This document shows, piece after piece, positions 5,587 through 5,715 of a DNA stretch of 5,715 bases. The notes under the pieces are model-generated. The model made no database searches and was not told where the DNA came from. It was given only the letters and a program-made list of their open reading frames with translations. Both the position numbers and the translations under genes were made by a program. The stretch's first letter is position 1. Every line of letters starts with the position of its first letter. The stretch covers positions 1-5,715 of the forward strand of contig CAKRCJ010000160.1 of the NCBI GenBank assembly GCA_934307185.1, read 5' to 3'. This DNA comes from an uncultured Roseburia sp. GTDB taxonomy: Bacteria; Bacillota; Clostridia; Lachnospirales; Lachnospiraceae.

Positions 5587-5715
5587 GGATGGCATCGAAA
5601 ATTCCATTGCCCCAAACATTACGATAAGCCTCGTAAAACAAGAAACGTGAAACCATTGGATTTCACGTTTCTTAGAGTCTTATCTCCATTGGGCAGAGGA
5701 ATTTTCATGCCATCC
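5587..5715. repeat. Large imperfect inverted repeat with internal hairpins, reaching the window edge
   Basis: The outer arms pair end to end: GGATGGCAT (5587-5595) with ATGCCATCC (5707-5715). After a bulged C5596, GAAAATTCC (5597-5605) pairs with GGAATTTTC (5698-5706). After one mismatch, TTGCCC (5607-5612) pairs with 5691-5696, including one T-G wobble. That is about 24 pairs. Inside are a 6-pair hairpin TTACGA/TCGTAA (5619-5624, 5631-5636) and a perfect 13-pair hairpin (5640-5652 with 5661-5673, an 8-base loop). Alternatively GATAAG (5623-5628) and CTC (5630-5632) can pair with CTTATC (5679-5684) and GAG (5675-5677), lengthening the outer stem. No reading frame fits. It could be a MITE-like element, a bidirectional terminator or a structured RNA, and it may extend past the window. 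Confidence 0.75.

Noticed and set aside
5587..5715. CRISPR repeats or a known riboswitch in the terminal structured region
   Set aside because: There is one palindromic unit, not a series of spaced direct repeats, and no match to riboswitch consensus motifs I know (TPP, glycine, c-di-GMP, T-box, fluoride).

Overview
The window comes from an AT-rich Gram-positive bacterium of the Clostridia type, most likely a Lachnospiraceae gut commensal. The signs are strong AGGAGG ribosome binding sites, TTGACA/TATAAT-type promoters, U-rich intrinsic terminators, and a gene set (a His-less HPr-like protein, an XPD-type helicase with an N-terminal nuclease-like domain, a DegV protein and a ParA-like protein) that I associate with that family. 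The family-level placement is inference from style and content.

Layout. Positions 1 to about 42 are the last bases of a 23S rRNA gene. No 5S rRNA follows. Instead a near-consensus promoter (86-114) leads into tRNA-Trp(CCA) at 149-219, closed by a strong terminator (231-265). A small uncharacterised protein (320-574) has its own extended -10 promoter, whose -35 box almost abuts that terminator's T-tract. An AT-rich spacer with two candidate promoters precedes an HPr-like gene (840-1067). Its mRNA should begin almost exactly at a 5' hairpin, and it ends at a 14-bp-stem terminator. Very close behind, with no visible Shine-Dalgarno sequence, is the main gene of the window (1172-3622), an 816-residue protein. 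It joins a RecB/Cas4-like PD-(D/E)XK domain to an XPD/DinG-type helicase with candidate Fe-S cysteines.

A DegV/FakB-type fatty-acid-binding protein lies on the minus strand (4635-3763). It converges on the helicase gene, and the two share one or two hairpin terminators. After a divergent promoter region, a 196-residue ParA/MinD-like protein (4891-5481) has a P-loop that has lost its catalytic lysine and appears to lack the middle of the usual fold. The last about 130 bases (5587-5715) form a large imperfect inverted repeat with internal hairpins, cut off by the window edge. It could be a MITE-like element, a bidirectional terminator or a structured RNA.

Most genes appear to be separate transcription units with their own promoters and terminators, so the neighbourhood looks like housekeeping and accessory singletons next to an rRNA operon rather than one multigene system. 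The points most worth a second look are the terminal inverted repeat, the degenerate ParA-like protein, the His-less HPr-like protein, the nuclease-helicase fusion with its possibly leaderless start, and the rRNA operon ending in a separately promoted tRNA-Trp instead of 5S.
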